Shown piece after piece: positions 41,765-50,398 of a DNA stretch of 64,000 nt. Source of the DNA: Pseudomonas hormoni (GTDB taxonomy: Bacteria; Pseudomonadota; Gammaproteobacteria; Pseudomonadales; Pseudomonadaceae); NCBI RefSeq assembly GCF_018502625.1, contig NZ_CP075566.1, positions 1,679,001 through 1,743,000 on the forward strand. Direction: 5' to 3'. The notes beneath the pieces were generated by a model. The model worked only from the letters and a program-made list of their open reading frames with translations, did no database searches and was not told the DNA's origin. How positions within the stretch are numbered: position 1 is the first letter of the stretch; every line of letters begins with the position of its first letter. Position numbers and translations under genes: made by a program.

Positions 41765-42262
41765 ATGCGTTCATCACTGGTTATCAAATCCGTTTTGTTC
41801 TGTGTGCTCTTTAATGGTGCGGCCATCGCCAACGCTCACGCGACCAATTTGGCCCATGAAATTAACCGCATAGCCGATTCCTGCACAGGGTCTGGTCCAA
41901 AAACGGGCAAGGTCGTCGAAGTGCAGGCCGGTGCCCCTTCTGCAGTTGCAAGCGGCCATGACGCCCCGGTTTCGGTCAGCGATATTTCCTCGGTAGATGC
42001 TGCAAAAGATCAACTCAACAGCCTTATCAACTCTGTCGCCAAGGTGGGCGCAACCGTCAATAGTTCTTCCTGCGACGGATTAATGGCGCAACTAAACACT
42101 GACAAGTTTTCGGCAGATTTAGAGGAACAGACTAAAGTGTTGAGTGGGGGAGCTGATGCTTTCACCAATCAACCCAATGCAGTTCCGCTGTCTGCTGCTG
42201 CCTGGTTGTTTTCGTCCGCATTGTTCGGTTTTGTTATGGTTGCGAACCGGCGGAAGGTGTAG
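41765..42262 (+). CDS. Secreted protein with PEP-CTERM-like C-terminal sorting signal
   Basis: A 165-residue protein. A signal peptide (SSLVIKSVLFCVLFNGAAIANAHA) is followed by a ~110-residue Ser/Ala/Val-rich region with two or three cysteines. The tail VPLSAAAWLFSSALFGF plus VMVANRRKV has the layout of PEP-CTERM signals (VPLPAAxWLFxSxLxG, hydrophobic stretch, basic end). Such tails are recognised by exosortases and cluster with EPS genes, as here. GGGAGG before ATG 41765 decides the start over an upstream GTG. The second Pro is Ser, so a plain membrane anchor is the alternative. Confidence 0.72.
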   Translation: MRSSLVIKSVLFCVLFNGAAIANAHATNLAHEINRIADSCTGSGPKTGKVVEVQAGAPSAVASGHDAPVSVSDISSVDAAKDQLNSLINSVAKVGATVNSSSCDGLMAQLNTDKFSADLEEQTKVLSGGADAFTNQPNAVPLSAAAWLFSSALFGFVMVANRRKV

Positions 42263-42414
42263 CTAGCGGTTTGTTTTTGCTGACGATTAAATGGCGCATT
42301 GATACTAGTATTTGATGTCACTTTGATGCGTTAGTGGTTGGCGATGTATTGGCTGAATGACGGGCTCTATTGAACAGAGTGCTATTAATTTGGCGAGTAA
42401 ACATCGGGGGCAAC

Positions 42415-42612
42415 ATGTTTAACGACAAGTTACTGTTAAATAAAAAACTTCCTTCGCTAGAGGCCGAACTGCAGGTAATTGATACGTCGGGTCGACGAAA
42501 AATGGCCGCCGCCAGCCGCAAAAAAATGCTCGTTGAAAGGTTATCGAGCGCCAAAAATTGCGAGCGTGATTTGCCTCGGCTTTTGTGTGAAACTCTTGGC
42601 AAGGCTACTTAG
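42415..42612 (+). CDS. Small basic protein of unknown function at the head of the EPS operon
   Basis: A 65-residue Lys/Arg-rich protein (FNDKLLLNKKLPSLEAEL, then RKMAAASRKKMLVERL). ATG 42415 after CGGGGG is chosen; an in-frame GTG/ATG upstream lacks a ribosome site. No signal peptide or membrane segment. It is 14 bp before the polysaccharide export gene, so it is probably cotranscribed. No known family. The low-GC, AT-rich context matches the preceding gene. Confidence 0.6.
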   Translation: MFNDKLLLNKKLPSLEAELQVIDTSGRRKMAAASRKKMLVERLSSAKNCERDLPRLLCETLGKAT

Positions 42613-42626
42613 GCGGAGGGATCCCG

Positions 42627-43184
42627 ATGTTGCGTTTCTGGTTACCTGTGGTCTGCGCGCTGGCTGTCCTGCCCAGCATTTCCAGTGCCGTTGCAAACGA
42701 TGCTGCTTACCTGTTGAGTCCGGGTGACAAGCTCAACGTTTCTGTTTGGGGCGAAGACAAGCTCAAACAGGATGTGATCGTTCTTCCCAATGGAAGCATC
42801 ACCTTCCCGCTGGCAGGGCCGGTCGATGTCGCGGGTCTCGATACCACCGCAGTCGAAGAGAAAATAGCCGCCAAGCTTGTAAAGTTCATACCCGATCCGC
42901 AGGTGAGCGTCGTTGTCACGAGCACCGAAGGCAATCTCGTTTACGTGCAGGGTAAGGTCGTGAAACCCGGCCCTGTGCACATGTCCGGTCAAACGTCAGT
43001 GCTGCAGGCATTAAGCCAGTCGGGCGGCCTCGACAAATTCGCCGACACGGATGACATCAAGGTCGTGCGACTCAACGGGACCAAGCAAGAGATCCTGCGC
43101 GTCAACTACAGCAAGTTGATGTCCGGGGATGACATGTCCACCAATTTTCTACTTAAAGCCGGCGATACGCTGGTCGTGCCTTAG
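42627..43184 (+). CDS. Polysaccharide export protein (Wza/EpsE-like, non-lipoprotein)
   Basis: A 185-residue protein with a Sec signal (LPVVCALAVLPSISSAVA) but no lipobox, a Poly_export domain (YLLSPGDKLNVSVWGEDKLK, then LPNGSITFPLAGPVDV) and one SLBB domain (GNLVYVQGKVVKPGPVHM). It is half the length of Wza and lacks its C-terminal membrane helix, matching the short periplasmic type of exosortase/EPS loci, which works with a separate outer-membrane beta-barrel. GGAGGG precedes the ATG. The next gene encodes such a barrel. Confidence 0.9.
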   Translation: MLRFWLPVVCALAVLPSISSAVANDAAYLLSPGDKLNVSVWGEDKLKQDVIVLPNGSITFPLAGPVDVAGLDTTAVEEKIAAKLVKFIPDPQVSVVVTSTEGNLVYVQGKVVKPGPVHMSGQTSVLQALSQSGGLDKFADTDDIKVVRLNGTKQEILRVNYSKLMSGDDMSTNFLLKAGDTLVVP

Positions 43185-43210
43185 CCTTGCGCGATGCACT
43201 AGGGATTACT

Positions 43211-44326
43211 TTGCTTGCGCTGCGAACCACCGGAATTGCCACCGCAATCCTCATCCTGCCGTGTTCGGGTATGGCCTATGCGGCTACCTGGCAAACAGCA
43301 ATCGCGGTGCCTTCGACTGTCGAGTACGACAGCAACCCCCTGTTGCTGACGAGTGATGAAAAGGGGGTGACCCGCACCATCATCGCCCCCGATCTCAGCC
43401 TTGTCGGCACTTCCGGACGGGATGAGTTCCAGTTCGGACTCGGGGTGTATGTCGTGCGTTCGTCCGATACGGACATCGTGTCAGACCGTGAAGATCCCAG
43501 GCTTAAATTCGGGTGGCATCGCGAGACTGAAACCGGTGGTTATGGACTCACGGCTCGCTATGAAGAGAGCTCAACGCTTTCCACCGAGGTTCAGGAAACC
43601 GGCGTTGTGGCTTCCGACGGCACGCAAAAGCTTTATACCGTGGGTGGCAACTGGCGCACTGCGCTCAGCGAGCGAACCACCCTGCTCAACGAAACTGACT
43701 ACACTCATGTCACTTACGACATTCCTACCCTGATCAACTATGACGAGCTGGCAAGCCGCTTTACCTTGACCTATGCATGGAGCGAGCGGGTCGAGCTCTT
43801 TACCCGTATTGGCGTGAGGCGTTACGAGCCGGATGAGGGAACCGTGGCGTCTTCCTCGAATAGCTACACTCCCACGGTTGGCGTGAATTTCCTGATCTCC
43901 GAGGCATTGAAGGGATCGGTGTACGCGGGCGTCAATCAAGTCTCCGGCACGGGGGACGGTCCCACAGGCGAGGGCGGGGTGAACCTGCAGTATACCGGTG
44001 AGCGCTTTGAAACCAGCCTCGATGCCAGCCGCAGCACCGTCGCCAGCGGGGACGGAGGGTTCGTCGAGGCCGATAACCTGAAGGGCTCCGTGAGTTACCT
44101 TATCGATGAAACCCGACGCACCGGTCTTGATGCTTCCTGGCAAGACACCAAGGGGCAGACGCCGAATACCCTGGTCAATTACAGCGCCTGGGTCAGTCAG
44201 GAACTCTCGCCTTTTTGGAATGCCCGCCTATTCTTCACTTACAAAGAACGCAAGCAGGACAGCTTGCCGGATGCCAGCGCAAATGTCGTCGGGTTGACCT
44301 TGACTTATAGTTACCCCGGTCTCTGA
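43211..44326 (+). CDS. Outer-membrane beta-barrel protein of the EPS export module
   Basis: A 371-residue protein with a signal peptide (TTGIATAILILPCSGMAYA) and a long run of amphipathic strands (FQFGLGVYVVRSSD, GGYGLTARYEES, SVYAGVNQVSGTG) ending in GLTLTYSYPGL. This is the pattern of EPS-locus barrel proteins. TTG 43211 is preferred, since AGGGA lies five bases before it. A TTG at 43187 just after the previous stop has no ribosome site. Probably the outer-membrane exit for the polymer together with the export protein. Confidence 0.78.
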   Translation: MLALRTTGIATAILILPCSGMAYAATWQTAIAVPSTVEYDSNPLLLTSDEKGVTRTIIAPDLSLVGTSGRDEFQFGLGVYVVRSSDTDIVSDREDPRLKFGWHRETETGGYGLTARYEESSTLSTEVQETGVVASDGTQKLYTVGGNWRTALSERTTLLNETDYTHVTYDIPTLINYDELASRFTLTYAWSERVELFTRIGVRRYEPDEGTVASSSNSYTPTVGVNFLISEALKGSVYAGVNQVSGTGDGPTGEGGVNLQYTGERFETSLDASRSTVASGDGGFVEADNLKGSVSYLIDETRRTGLDASWQDTKGQTPNTLVNYSAWVSQELSPFWNARLFFTYKERKQDSLPDASANVVGLTLTYSYPGL

Positions 44327-44347
44327 AATTCAGCTTTGTGATGATCT

Positions 44348-45910
44348 ATGACTACTGAATACGAAATGTCGGTCAACGACTACATTGCAATCATCAAGCA
44401 CCATGCGGTGCTGTTGATCGTCAGTTGCGCGGCGATACTTGGCATCAGCATTGCGGTCGCGATGTCGCTCCCCCCAACCTTTGAGTCCTCCGGCACGATT
44501 CTGATCGAGTCGCAGCAGATCTCGCCTGAGCTGGTCGCGGCGAACAACGGCACCTTTGCCGATGAGCGTATCGAAGTCATTCGTCAGCGTGTGATGACCC
44601 GAGAGAATCTGGCAGCGATCATCGACAAATACAATTTGTTCTCTACTGGCCGGCACTTGAGCGTTTCCGAGAAAATCGATGAAATGCGCAATGCGATTGG
44701 CGTCACCCTGGTCAGCGCCGCGATCAAGGGGCGCGGGGAAGTGACAATTGCGTTTCGCCTTTCCTTTGAGCACCGCCAGCCAGAGATTGCCACCCAGGTG
44801 GCCAACGAGCTGGTGACGCTGTTCCTGAATGAAAACATCAGGCAGCGCACCGAGCGCGCCAATGAAAACACAGAGTTCGCAAAGCAGGAGGCAGACAAGC
44901 TCGAGGTTGCCCTGAATGCCCAGGACAGTCGCGTGGCGATATTCAAGGAGGAGCACAGCGACGCGCTGCCCGAGAATCGGGAATTGCTCACGAACATGTT
45001 GACGCGCGCCGAAAACGACCTCAAGGACGTCGACCGTGACTACAAGGCTGCCCGTGAGGAATTGCGTTTCAACGAGTTGGAGCTTATCGCCGCCAATACC
45101 GGCGTAGCGACCAAGCCTGGAGCGGCGGGTGCAGCCGCTGACAAACCGCAGGATCTGGGCAGCCTCAAGGTGGAGTACGCCCGTTTGCAGACGCTGTATA
45201 CCGACGCCCACCCCGATGTGCGTGCCGTGAAACGCAAGATTGCGGCACTTGAGGCGAACAAGTCGGGGGCGGGTAGTGCGGCAGTGCCCGTCAATATGGA
45301 TGTAGCGAAGGCTCAGGCGCGGATCGCCGCCACCGAGGCACGTATCAGGTCACTGGCCGATCAGAAGCAGCAGACGGTCCAGAAAATATCTGAATACCAA
45401 GCGCAGATTATTAAAATGCCTCAAGTCGAGCGCGGCCTGATCACGCTGATGCGCGACCATGACAACGCGAAAAAGAAATATGAGGAGATGCGCGCCAAAG
45501 AGATCAACGCGAGAATTTCCGAAAGCCTGGAACAGGAAAACAAGGCCGAGCGTTTTGTTCTCCTGGAGTCGCCGCTGATGCCTGAAAAGCCGGTTCGGCC
45601 GAACCGTAAAAAGGTGGTCGCCATGGGCTTCGTGCTTGCCCCGGTGGGCGCTGGCGCGCTGGTGATGCTTCTCGAGATGATGAGTTCGCGCGTGCGCGGG
45701 GCTGAAGCCCTGGCCAGCGTGCTGGGCAGACGCGTACTGGTTTCCATTCCCTACATTCACACCATGGCCGAACTGGAACGCCGCAAGAAGTGGCGAACGC
45801 GCCTGATCGTGTGCGCCGTCGTGCTGTTCGCGATCCTTCTGGTGCTCGTGCACTTCCTCTACATGCCTCTGGATCAGCTGGCGTTCAAAACGCTGGGCCG
45901 GTTTGCATAA
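44348..45910 (+). CDS. Polysaccharide chain-length determinant (Wzz/GNVR type)
   Basis: A 520-residue inner-membrane co-polymerase. TM1 is at about 18-40 (VLLIVSCAAILGISIAVAM), followed by a large periplasmic coiled-coil domain with heptad-like stretches (NTEFAKQEADKLEVAL, QARIAATEARIRSLAD), a GNVR-type end (RPNRKKVVAMGFVLAPVGAG with TM2) and an extra C-terminal TM (LIVCAVVLFAILLVLVHFLY). No kinase domain is fused: the kinase is the next gene. This split form is typical of the PEP-CTERM-locus chain-length subfamily. It sets polymer length and export. Confidence 0.9.
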   Translation: MTTEYEMSVNDYIAIIKHHAVLLIVSCAAILGISIAVAMSLPPTFESSGTILIESQQISPELVAANNGTFADERIEVIRQRVMTRENLAAIIDKYNLFSTGRHLSVSEKIDEMRNAIGVTLVSAAIKGRGEVTIAFRLSFEHRQPEIATQVANELVTLFLNENIRQRTERANENTEFAKQEADKLEVALNAQDSRVAIFKEEHSDALPENRELLTNMLTRAENDLKDVDRDYKAAREELRFNELELIAANTGVATKPGAAGAAADKPQDLGSLKVEYARLQTLYTDAHPDVRAVKRKIAALEANKSGAGSAAVPVNMDVAKAQARIAATEARIRSLADQKQQTVQKISEYQAQIIKMPQVERGLITLMRDHDNAKKKYEEMRAKEINARISESLEQENKAERFVLLESPLMPEKPVRPNRKKVVAMGFVLAPVGAGALVMLLEMMSSRVRGAEALASVLGRRVLVSIPYIHTMAELERRKKWRTRLIVCAVVLFAILLVLVHFLYMPLDQLAFKTLGRFA

Positions 45911-45921
45911 GGAATATAGAC

Positions 45922-46710
45922 ATGGAAATTATCAAGCCCGATACCGAAAACACCGAGCCCAAGAACTCGTCAAAAGCCATGACTTCCACCGCGCAATCTT
46001 CAGGTCTGAATGCGCTCAGCTATGTGCAAACCAAGGTTGTCCCTTTGCGGCCGGATCACCTCGAGCGCAATCGCATTGTGGCGTACAACAAGAACTCGAA
46101 TATGGGCGGGGCGTTCGATCTGCTGCGTACGCAAGTCCTGAAAGTCATGGAAGAAAATGGCTGGCGCACGCTCGCCATCACCTCGCCGACACCTGAGGCC
46201 GGCAAGACGGTACTGGCGATCAACCTGGCCATGAGCATCGCGCATCACACCACCAAGACGGCATTGCTGGTGGATTTCGACTTGCGCCGTCCGACCGTGG
46301 GTGCCTGCCTGGGGTTGACGATGGAGAAATCGCTGAATGAATACCTGGCCGATGAAGCGGAACTGCAAGAGGTTCTGGTTAACCCGACCTTGCCGCGCTT
46401 TGTAGTCCTGCCGACCCGCAAGGCGATTCCGCTCTCCACCGAGGTGCTGTCATCGCCCAAGGTGAGCCACTTGATTAGTGATTTGCGCGAACGCTACAAC
46501 TCACGAATCGTGATTTTCGATTTGCCGCCCATCTTGAGTTCGGACGATGTCATTACCGTCCTGCCTAAATTCGACTGCGTCCTGCTCGTGGTCGCCAACG
46601 GCATGAACAACCGGAAAGAGATCGAGGAAAGCCTTCATCATCTGGGGACAGCCAATCTGATTGGCACTGTGCTGAACAAAGCGGAGCCGCAAAACCGCTC
46701 GTACTACTAG
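45922..46710 (+). CDS. EPS-locus tyrosine autokinase (BY-kinase)
   Basis: A 262-residue cytosolic P-loop kinase. The Walker A variant TSPTPEAGKT is at 88-96, Walker A' LLVDFDLRRP at 115-124 and Walker B VIFDLPP at about 190-196. The chain ends NRSYY, giving a two-tyrosine C terminus for autophosphorylation. It starts 11 bp after the chain-length gene, and together they act as a split Wzc. It resembles the exopolysaccharide/PEP-CTERM autokinase subfamily. Convergent with galE. Confidence 0.9.
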   Translation: MEIIKPDTENTEPKNSSKAMTSTAQSSGLNALSYVQTKVVPLRPDHLERNRIVAYNKNSNMGGAFDLLRTQVLKVMEENGWRTLAITSPTPEAGKTVLAINLAMSIAHHTTKTALLVDFDLRRPTVGACLGLTMEKSLNEYLADEAELQEVLVNPTLPRFVVLPTRKAIPLSTEVLSSPKVSHLISDLRERYNSRIVIFDLPPILSSDDVITVLPKFDCVLLVVANGMNNRKEIEESLHHLGTANLIGTVLNKAEPQNRSYY

Positions 46711-46739
46711 CGCGTTATCCTCAAGCGAACGGCGCTAGT
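46706..46739. terminator. Hairpin between convergent kinase and galE genes
   Basis: ACTAGCGC and GCGCTAGT are perfect 8-bp arms around 18 bases, starting at the kinase stop codon and ending before galE. There is no T run. Possible bidirectional terminator. Confidence 0.4.
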
Positions 46740-46753
46740 GGCGAGCGCCTGCT

Positions 46754-47731
46754 TCAGTGCCAAGGGTGTTTCTTTTCCCAGCTCCAGGCGTGCGTCACGA
46801 TCTGCTCCAGTGAAGCAAATTGTGGTTGCCAGCCAAGTAGCGTGCAGGCCCTTTGGGGATCGGCCACAAGGCGTGGTGGATCACCCGCACGGCGTGGCGC
46901 ATCGCTGACGGAGATGTCCTGACCGGTCACGCGGCGCGCGGTGTCAATTACTTCCTGTACCGAAAACCCTTGGCCGTTACCGAGGTTGAACGCCGTGCTT
47001 GCACCGCCGGCCAACAGGTAATCCACGGCCAGTGCGTGGGCGGCCGCCAGATCGGCAACGTGGACGTAGTCGCGAATACAGGTGCCGTCAGGCGTGTCGT
47101 AATCGCGGCCATAGACGGTGATGCTCTCGCGTCGGCCGGAGGCGGCTTGCAGGATCAATGGCAGCAGGTGGGTTTCCGGTTCATGGCGTTCACCCAGCTG
47201 TCCTTCAGGGTCTGCTCCGGCGGCGTTGAAGTAGCGCAGGCAAACCGACTTCAACCCGTACGCGCGATCGAAATCTTCAAGCATCTGTTCCACCATCCAC
47301 TTGCTGCGACCATAGGGGTTGATCGCCGCCTTGGGGTGTTCTTCGTCGATGGGCACATATTCCGGGTTGCCGTAAACGGCGGCCGTCGAGGAAAAGATGA
47401 AGTGCTTGATGTTCGCGCGAACCATGGCCTGTAGCAGCGTCAGCGTGGCGGCCAGGTTGTTCTGATAATACTTGGCCGGTTCAGTGACGGATTCGCCGAC
47501 CTGTATGAACGAGGCGAAGTGGAACACGGCATCGAAGTGGTGTGCGGCAAACAAGGTATCCAGGGCCTGCGCGTCGGCGATGTCCAGCTCAACCAGTTTT
47601 CCGCCCGTCAAGGCGTCGCGATACCCCGTGGAAAAATTGTCGGCCACCACCAGTTCGTGACCTGCACGCAGCAGATGCTTGACCATGTGCGAGCCGATAT
47701 AACCTGCACCGCCGACCACCAAAAAATTCAT
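46754..47731 (-). CDS. galE: UDP-glucose 4-epimerase
   Basis: A 325-residue short-chain dehydrogenase-type epimerase. NAD-binding GGAGYIGSH at 7-15, catalytic Ser in SSTAAVYG and YxxxK as YGRSK, then LRYFNAAGADPEG and GTCIRDYVHVADL. It interconverts UDP-glucose and UDP-galactose, supplying a sugar for the polymer. GGAGGACAGG before ATG 47731 decides the start. It is last in the leftward polymerase-hydrolase-galE block, 45 bp after the hydrolase stop. Confidence 0.94.
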   Translation of the reverse strand: MNFLVVGGAGYIGSHMVKHLLRAGHELVVADNFSTGYRDALTGGKLVELDIADAQALDTLFAAHHFDAVFHFASFIQVGESVTEPAKYYQNNLAATLTLLQAMVRANIKHFIFSSTAAVYGNPEYVPIDEEHPKAAINPYGRSKWMVEQMLEDFDRAYGLKSVCLRYFNAAGADPEGQLGERHEPETHLLPLILQAASGRRESITVYGRDYDTPDGTCIRDYVHVADLAAAHALAVDYLLAGGASTAFNLGNGQGFSVQEVIDTARRVTGQDISVSDAPRRAGDPPRLVADPQRACTLLGWQPQFASLEQIVTHAWSWEKKHPWH

Positions 47732-47776
47732 CCTGTCCTCCTGGAAACTGTTGCTGCGCAAACCCGGATTGTACCG

Positions 47777-50398
47777 TCAGTGCGCAGCGCTTTTTCTCAA
47801 AAATAACCAATTGAAGGCCTGCACGCCGTCGAACTTGATCGTGTAGCGCCCGTCAACGTAGGTCGCGGGCAACTTCTTCATTTGCGCCAGCGTGCCTTGG
47901 GTGTACAGCGTCAAGCCTGGCGGTCCCTGAATGCTGAGCGTGCCTTCGAGCGGTTCGACGTAAAAAGGTGTTTTGTCATCGTCTTTGGGGATGGCGCGCG
48001 TGCCCAGCGAAATCAGCAGATCCTGCGATCGACCGACAGGCGCGGCGTCCAGGCTTTGCACCACCACGCTGGCATTGGCGGTCTTCACTTGAACCTGGAT
48101 GTTGCCGAGGCTGATCGACTCGCCACCGATCCAGCCGGTAACAGCCTGGGTGCGCGGCGTATTGATGGTGTAGATGCCTTGTTTCCAGTTGCGCTTCAGT
48201 TCACCCGTATCGGTCGTGGATTCGCTGGCATTGGCGTCCAGCAACGATTGGTCAGGGTCATGAAACACCTGCGCATTGCTCGGGATAATGCCCGGCTGCA
48301 ACCAGGGCAGTTCCGGCGTTCGTGGCATGGCGATTTGCAGCTTGCCTTTCTCCATGGCGGTACGCAGCAACACCGAGTTGGCCGGTGAGACGGGTTTGTT
48401 GTACAGGGTGTCGGGCGTCGGTGCGAAGACGTACGTCGTGTTGGCCTCGCTGACGTCGGCGCGGCGATAGAGCAGGGCGGCGGCGGGCAGGGTGGCCAGC
48501 ATGGCCGGGTCGTTATAGGCGTGCCAGTTGTCGGCCGTTACCCAGCCGCCGTCGAGCGGCTGCTGGCTGTAGGCATATTGCATCAGCGCGTCCCAGCCCT
48601 GGTGGCTGGCGGTGCCGGCGACATAGAGTGGCAACGAGTGGCGGTCGGGTGTCGGGAACGGTTCGTTGTTCCACTCGGTGACGGTCAGCGGTTTGCCGGT
48701 GACCTGGCCGGCGGCAATCCAGTCCACGATGCCTTCGCTGGTGAGCGGATTTTTTTCCAGCTGACCACCGCCACCGTAGCTGTGAACGTCGACGACGTCG
48801 CCGGCAGTCAGGGCCGGCAAGGAACTCAGGCCGTCGCCTCCCCAACTGCTGGTGGTGGCAATGGGAACCTTCACGCCTAATTGGCGCAGATGCTGAATCA
48901 TATCTGTGTTGAAACTCTGTTCCAGATCGTTAAGGAACAGCTTGGCGGGACCATGCTCCCACGAACGCCAGGTGAGTCCTGCCGACAGCTTGTGCTGGCT
49001 GGCAAAGGCATCGGCCCGGTTCTTGTAGAGCTCCCAGTGTTTGGGGACTCCCTTGTCTCGCAACAGGGCGTTGCCAAAGTGTTGAGTGACGTCGTTTTCG
49101 TTGGTGATCAGGACGGCGGCGATTGCCGGATCGTCTTTATAGGCGAGGCCGGTAAAGGGATTCACATGGGTTATGTAGGCTTCGGTGAAGCGCTTCATTG
49201 CCTGCTGAATGGTGATGTTTACATACGCGTAGCCCTTGAGGCTGGCGTTGTTCTGCTCATCTTTTGGCAGCTCTTCGAAGCCGAAAATGTTGTCTTTCGC
49301 CGTAAGGGCTCGCTCGACGTGCATGTCGAGCCATACATAAATGCCTTCGTCTTTCAGGCACTTGATCCACCAGTCGATTTTTTTCAGCGATTCTGCGCTG
49401 AGTTGCTGAGTGTCATGCGCCTGGTCGCGGTCGCCAAAAATGTTCGGGCTGACCCAGGGCGAGTCATGGTGGTGCAGGCGCACGAGATTGAAGCCCAGTG
49501 CCGACAGGCGTTTGGCTTGTTGCTTGATGCCTTCGTCAGAGGTGCGAAACAGCGCATAGGACGTGATGTTGGTGCCCCAGAAACGCGCCGGGGTGTTGTC
49601 CGCGAACATCAATTGTTCACCGGACGCTTTGACAAAGCCGCGCTTGCCGGCAGGTTTTTCGTTTGCGTTGAGAAAGGACAGATCGACGGGAGAGGTTTTG
49701 ATGTCGACCTTGTCATCTGGCCAGGTCTTCGGGTCCGTGAGGCCAAAGCGTTCTGTCGTGGTTGGGCCGAGCGTCATGTCACCGGAAATGCTCAAGGTGG
49801 CTTTGACATTCTGGCGACCGGGCTTGATTGAATTCTTGTAGAAAAAGGCCCGCACCTCGGATTGACTGCCGGGCTCAAAGTACACACTCGCCAGTGCCGG
49901 TTCAAAACGCATCTCGATGCGTCGACCTTGTGCGTTGCCCCACGACCAGCCGCGGTTACCGGGCAGCAAATCCGGCTTGCCCATCTCACCGTCGAAAAGG
50001 GCAGGGTCGAAATTGAAGGTGACACCCCCACCCATTACCCCCGACTTCACGCTGTGTGCATCCAGGTCAAAGTCCCAGGTCAGCTTCTGCTCGCCTTCCT
50101 TCTGAATCTGCGCCGTCAGGTCGAAGTCCAGCGTTTTGTTCTGGCCGGTCAGGGTGTATTTGTAGGGCGAATTGATCTCGAAGCGGCTGGTAGAATTCGT
50201 CCAGCCCCAGTTGCTCTCCCAGAACTCGAACTTTGAGGCAACGGCAGGAGTGCCACCGTGCTCCAGCATGGGCAACCCGGTGCGGTCATCCACCCTGGCG
50301 ACCCAGTCCGCCGCCCGGGTCGTGAACGGCCAGATCGCAACGCACAGCAAAACCGGGAGCAGCATCGAAGTGCGGCGAAACAAAGTGGTCATTGGCAT
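47777..50398 (-). CDS. Secreted glycoside hydrolase (clan GH-A, cellulase-like)
   Basis: An 873-residue protein with a signal peptide (MLLPVLLCVAIWPFTTRAAD), an N-terminal beta-sandwich region to about 260, a TIM-barrel from about 290 to 650 and a C-terminal beta domain. The acid/base is Glu434 in LITNEND and the nucleophile Glu575 in TVTEWNNEP, the clan GH-A pattern. Its start ATG overlaps the polymerase stop (TAATG), so both are made together. A periplasmic hydrolase beside Wzy suggests trimming or release of the EPS, as PslG does for Psl (inference by analogy). Confidence 0.85.
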   Translation of the reverse strand: MPMTTLFRRTSMLLPVLLCVAIWPFTTRAADWVARVDDRTGLPMLEHGGTPAVASKFEFWESNWGWTNSTSRFEINSPYKYTLTGQNKTLDFDLTAQIQKEGEQKLTWDFDLDAHSVKSGVMGGGVTFNFDPALFDGEMGKPDLLPGNRGWSWGNAQGRRIEMRFEPALASVYFEPGSQSEVRAFFYKNSIKPGRQNVKATLSISGDMTLGPTTTERFGLTDPKTWPDDKVDIKTSPVDLSFLNANEKPAGKRGFVKASGEQLMFADNTPARFWGTNITSYALFRTSDEGIKQQAKRLSALGFNLVRLHHHDSPWVSPNIFGDRDQAHDTQQLSAESLKKIDWWIKCLKDEGIYVWLDMHVERALTAKDNIFGFEELPKDEQNNASLKGYAYVNITIQQAMKRFTEAYITHVNPFTGLAYKDDPAIAAVLITNENDVTQHFGNALLRDKGVPKHWELYKNRADAFASQHKLSAGLTWRSWEHGPAKLFLNDLEQSFNTDMIQHLRQLGVKVPIATTSSWGGDGLSSLPALTAGDVVDVHSYGGGGQLEKNPLTSEGIVDWIAAGQVTGKPLTVTEWNNEPFPTPDRHSLPLYVAGTASHQGWDALMQYAYSQQPLDGGWVTADNWHAYNDPAMLATLPAAALLYRRADVSEANTTYVFAPTPDTLYNKPVSPANSVLLRTAMEKGKLQIAMPRTPELPWLQPGIIPSNAQVFHDPDQSLLDANASESTTDTGELKRNWKQGIYTINTPRTQAVTGWIGGESISLGNIQVQVKTANASVVVQSLDAAPVGRSQDLLISLGTRAIPKDDDKTPFYVEPLEGTLSIQGPPGLTLYTQGTLAQMKKLPATYVDGRYTIKFDGVQAFNWLFLRKSAAH

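Noticed and set aside
43187..44326. TTG 43187 as start of the beta-barrel gene
   Set aside because: It directly follows the previous stop without a Shine-Dalgarno; TTG 43211 has AGGGA at the right distance and a better signal peptide.
48881..49831. 316-codon open frame opposite the glycoside hydrolase
   Set aside because: Shadow frame; the hydrolase strand carries both catalytic Glu motifs.
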